64,000 nt of DNA from an uncultured Erysipelotrichaceae bacterium (lineage in GTDB: Bacteria > Bacillota_I > Bacilli_A > Erysipelotrichales > Erysipelotrichaceae): contig CACWLH010000021.1 of assembly GCA_902761625.1 (NCBI GenBank), forward strand, positions 1-64,000, in the 5' to 3' direction. Positions within the stretch are counted from its first letter, which is position 1, and every line of letters begins with the position of its first letter. This document shows positions 62,115 through 64,000 of this stretch, one piece after another. The notes below the pieces were generated by a model, which worked only from the letters and a program-made list of their open reading frames with translations, did not search any database and was not told where the DNA came from. The position numbers and the translations under genes are program-made.

Positions 62115-62468
62115 ATGGAAGCAGCTGTAATTTTGACAAAGTGTCCGAAGTATAAAAAAGTCTATGGAATGCGTGTGCAGAAAATGCCTGACAATGACTG
62201 GTGGAGAACCTGGACATTCCCGATTGATGAAAAACGTGCTCATCGCGAAGGCTATGATGTCACGCGTATTCTCGGCAATCTGAACTGCACCGATGATTAC
62301 CCCGGCTGTCCGTATTGCGGCGCCATGGGCTTTGTGGAGTGCGGCAGATGCGGCAAGCTGTCATGCTGGAGCGGTGAGAAGAGCGTCAAATGTGAATGGT
62401 GCGGTGTGACAATGACATCAATCTCAGTCAACACTGAAAAATTCAGTCTGAAAGGCGGAGACATCTGA
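62115..62468 (+). CDS. zinc-ribbon protein (TerY-C-like)
   Basis: The 117-aa protein ends in a dense metal-binding region: CPYCGAMGF, CGRCGKLSCW and CEWCGVTM. This resembles the metal-binding domain attached to TerY proteins. The N-terminal half (VILTKCPKYKKVYGMRVQK) is a small beta domain. It follows the kinase, VWA and phosphatase genes and likely works with them as an adaptor. Confidence 0.75.
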   Translation: MEAAVILTKCPKYKKVYGMRVQKMPDNDWWRTWTFPIDEKRAHREGYDVTRILGNLNCTDDYPGCPYCGAMGFVECGRCGKLSCWSGEKSVKCEWCGVTMTSISVNTEKFSLKGGDI

Positions 62469-62566
62469 TCTGACTGTTTTTCCCAAAAAGGAATCCAGTC
62501 TGTGCTTGAACTGATCGTCTGAAACAAAGAGGATCGGCTTTTGATGACAGGGAAAGATACGGGAAT

Positions 62567-63643
62567 ATGAACATTACTGAAGCATTGAGAAAGCAGATCG
62601 AACTGAAGGGTGTGGATTCATTGAATGACCGCATCCTTTCAAAGGGCATTCTGCTCGATCTCACGCTCAATCAATTCATGGATGTGAGAAGGTTCGCATT
62701 CCTGTACGATATCGGCGCAGTCAAAGAATATCTGAAAGCCGATCATGAGCCATTTAATGAAAAGCGGCGGGTGATCGCGCAGACAGCGCTTCAGCTGCAG
62801 CAGGTGATCGGACTGACTCCGGAGAATGCCGAAGTGATTTCCGGATATTTCCCCGAAGCGCTCGGATGGAACGGATTTCAGAAAGTGCCGCTGGATGAGG
62901 CATCCTTTCCGGATCCCTCGTTCAGAGCATTCATTACCGAAAACTATGATCAGGGAAACAAGGGATATCTGGACGGAGATGATCTTTCAAAGGTTGTCTA
63001 TATGGATGTGAGCGTACAGGACATCCACGACACATTGAAAGGGATTGAGTATTTCTTCAATCTGGAAATCCTGGACTGCAGCAGCAATGATCTGTATGAG
63101 CTTGATCTGAGCGCCAATACAAATCTCAAAGAATTATATTGCAGCTACAACGAACGACTGTGCAGACTGAATACTTCCGGCTGCGAAGCACTGGACAGAA
63201 TCGATTCGGAACATTGCGCAATCACACCGGTAACGGAAGATATCTGCCTTGGCAGTATTGATATCGATGAGACTGCATTCCCGGATGAGGCTTTCCGGAA
63301 TTATATTTCAAAAATGTATGATCCGGATCAGGATGGGAAACTGAGTGATGATGACATTCAGAAAATCACCTATATGGATGTCAGTGTGCAGAATATAGCA
63401 GATCTCAAAGGCATTGACTATTTCTACAATCTGGAAATCCTGGATTGTTCAAGCAATGATCTGAATTCTCTGGATCTGAACCGGAACCGTCAGCTCAAAG
63501 AATTATATTGCAGCTTCAATGCCCGGCTAAAACGGATCAATGTTTCGGGATGTGCCGGATTGATCAAAGCGGATATTGAAGGCTGTGCGATTCATGCAGA
63601 TTGTTTCGGTAAGAATGTAAAATTTGTCAATTACACGCACTGA
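62567..63643 (+). CDS. protein with two EF-hand-like plus leucine-rich repeat modules
   Basis: The 358-aa protein has a helical N-terminus (1-95) and then a module that occurs twice (about 100-215 and 230-345). Each module has a PDPSFRAFI/PDEAFRNYI strand-helix, an EF-hand-like loop (YDQGNKGYLDGDDL, YDPDQDGKLSDDDI), a YMDVSVQ segment and leucine-rich repeats (FNLEILDCSSNDL, NLKELYCSYN). The second loop has a full calcium-type spacing. No signal peptide is seen. Probably a binding protein; partner unknown. Confidence 0.75.
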   Translation: MNITEALRKQIELKGVDSLNDRILSKGILLDLTLNQFMDVRRFAFLYDIGAVKEYLKADHEPFNEKRRVIAQTALQLQQVIGLTPENAEVISGYFPEALGWNGFQKVPLDEASFPDPSFRAFITENYDQGNKGYLDGDDLSKVVYMDVSVQDIHDTLKGIEYFFNLEILDCSSNDLYELDLSANTNLKELYCSYNERLCRLNTSGCEALDRIDSEHCAITPVTEDICLGSIDIDETAFPDEAFRNYISKMYDPDQDGKLSDDDIQKITYMDVSVQNIADLKGIDYFYNLEILDCSSNDLNSLDLNRNRQLKELYCSFNARLKRINVSGCAGLIKADIEGCAIHADCFGKNVKFVNYTH

Positions 63644-63788
63644 TCTGCTCACTATATACATAATCAACAACATGCACAAAAGATATGCATGAACGATATG
63701 CTTTATCTGTATATAATTATTCTTATACATGTACAGATGTTAAAAGAATCGATTGGATACTCTGAAATCTGAGAAGAGGGGGATTTAT

Positions 63789-64000
63789 ATGACTTCATTG
63801 CAGGATATGCTTGGAACTCCGGAGATCGGCGGAGATTTCATGGTGGAAACCAATGTCGATATCGTTTTCGTGATCGACGCCACCGAAAGTATGCAGCCGC
63901 TGATTGACAAGGTCAAAAAGCTGACGCTTTCCTTCCGTTCGGAACTCGAAAGGGGATTGGCTGAAAACAAGCGCGCAATCAAGAATCTGAGAACAAAGGT
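63789..64000 (+). CDS. VWA domain protein, cut by window edge
   Basis: An ATG at 63789 after GAGGGGG opens a frame still open at the window end (70 codons). It contains IVFVIDATESMQPLIDKVKK, a VWA start with Asp-x-Thr-x-Ser in the MIDAS position. It is likely another signalling VWA protein of the same region. Confidence 0.7.
   Translation, partial: MTSLQDMLGTPEIGGDFMVETNVDIVFVIDATESMQPLIDKVKKLTLSFRSELERGLAENKRAIKNLRTK

Overview
The window comes from a low-to-mid GC Gram-positive bacterium of the Bacillota. Shine-Dalgarno sites are strong, and the genes include teichoic-acid-type glycosyl and glycerophosphate transferases, two LicD proteins, an NlpC/P60 hydrolase and a type VII secretion (T7SS)-like locus. 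The mix resembles Erysipelotrichia, but no marker gene is present to fix the taxon.

Layout. (1) 1-1000: a decayed IS200/IS605-type element (truncated tnpA, divergent tnpB running off the left edge) beside a broken SGNH esterase. (2) 1000-14200: cell-surface genes. These are a lipoprotein, a GT2 glycosyltransferase, a secreted NlpC/P60 enzyme, a minus-strand cluster (pyruvyltransferase-GT2 fusion, two LicD, IspD/TarI-like cytidylyltransferase, SDR, CDP-glycerol glycerophosphotransferase-like) and a divergent TagGH-type ABC exporter. (3) 14600-21500: an RNA-centred island. It holds a small XRE regulator, two small ORFs, a row of tRNA-like RNAs, three Y-RNA-like units with circularly permuted tRNA domains, a Ro60/TROVE protein, an unknown 259-aa protein, the RNA ligase RtcB and a PP2C-like protein. 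(4) 21600-33000: mostly unknown proteins, some paralogous, then a large Ser/Thr kinase, an FHA protein and a membrane-anchored metalloprotease. (5) 33100-64000: a T7SS-like locus. It has TPR/MORN and ankyrin-like accessory proteins, four small WXG100-like proteins, an EssC-type ATPase split over two genes, six tandem polymorphic effectors sharing an LXG-like N-terminus, two immunity genes, then a kinase, VWA protein, PP2C phosphatase and zinc-ribbon proteins.

How the parts may work together. In the RNA island, Ro60 is expected to bind the Y-RNA-like transcripts encoded just upstream. In each of the three units the tRNA fold is permuted: the 3' half (anticodon arm, T arm, acceptor 3' strand) precedes the 5' half (acceptor 5' strand, D arm). 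Each is closed by a conserved stem with an internal loop. A nearby RtcB suggests RNA repair or ligation, or a decoy system for tRNA-cleaving toxins. In the T7SS region, kinases, phosphatases, FHA and VWA proteins suggest that secretion is controlled by protein phosphorylation. A membrane protein carrying two copies of a threonine motif could be the FHA ligand. One effector ends in an ADP-ribosyltransferase and is followed directly by an ADP-ribosylglycohydrolase, a likely toxin-immunity pair.

All calls come from reading the sequence alone. No database search or folding program was run.
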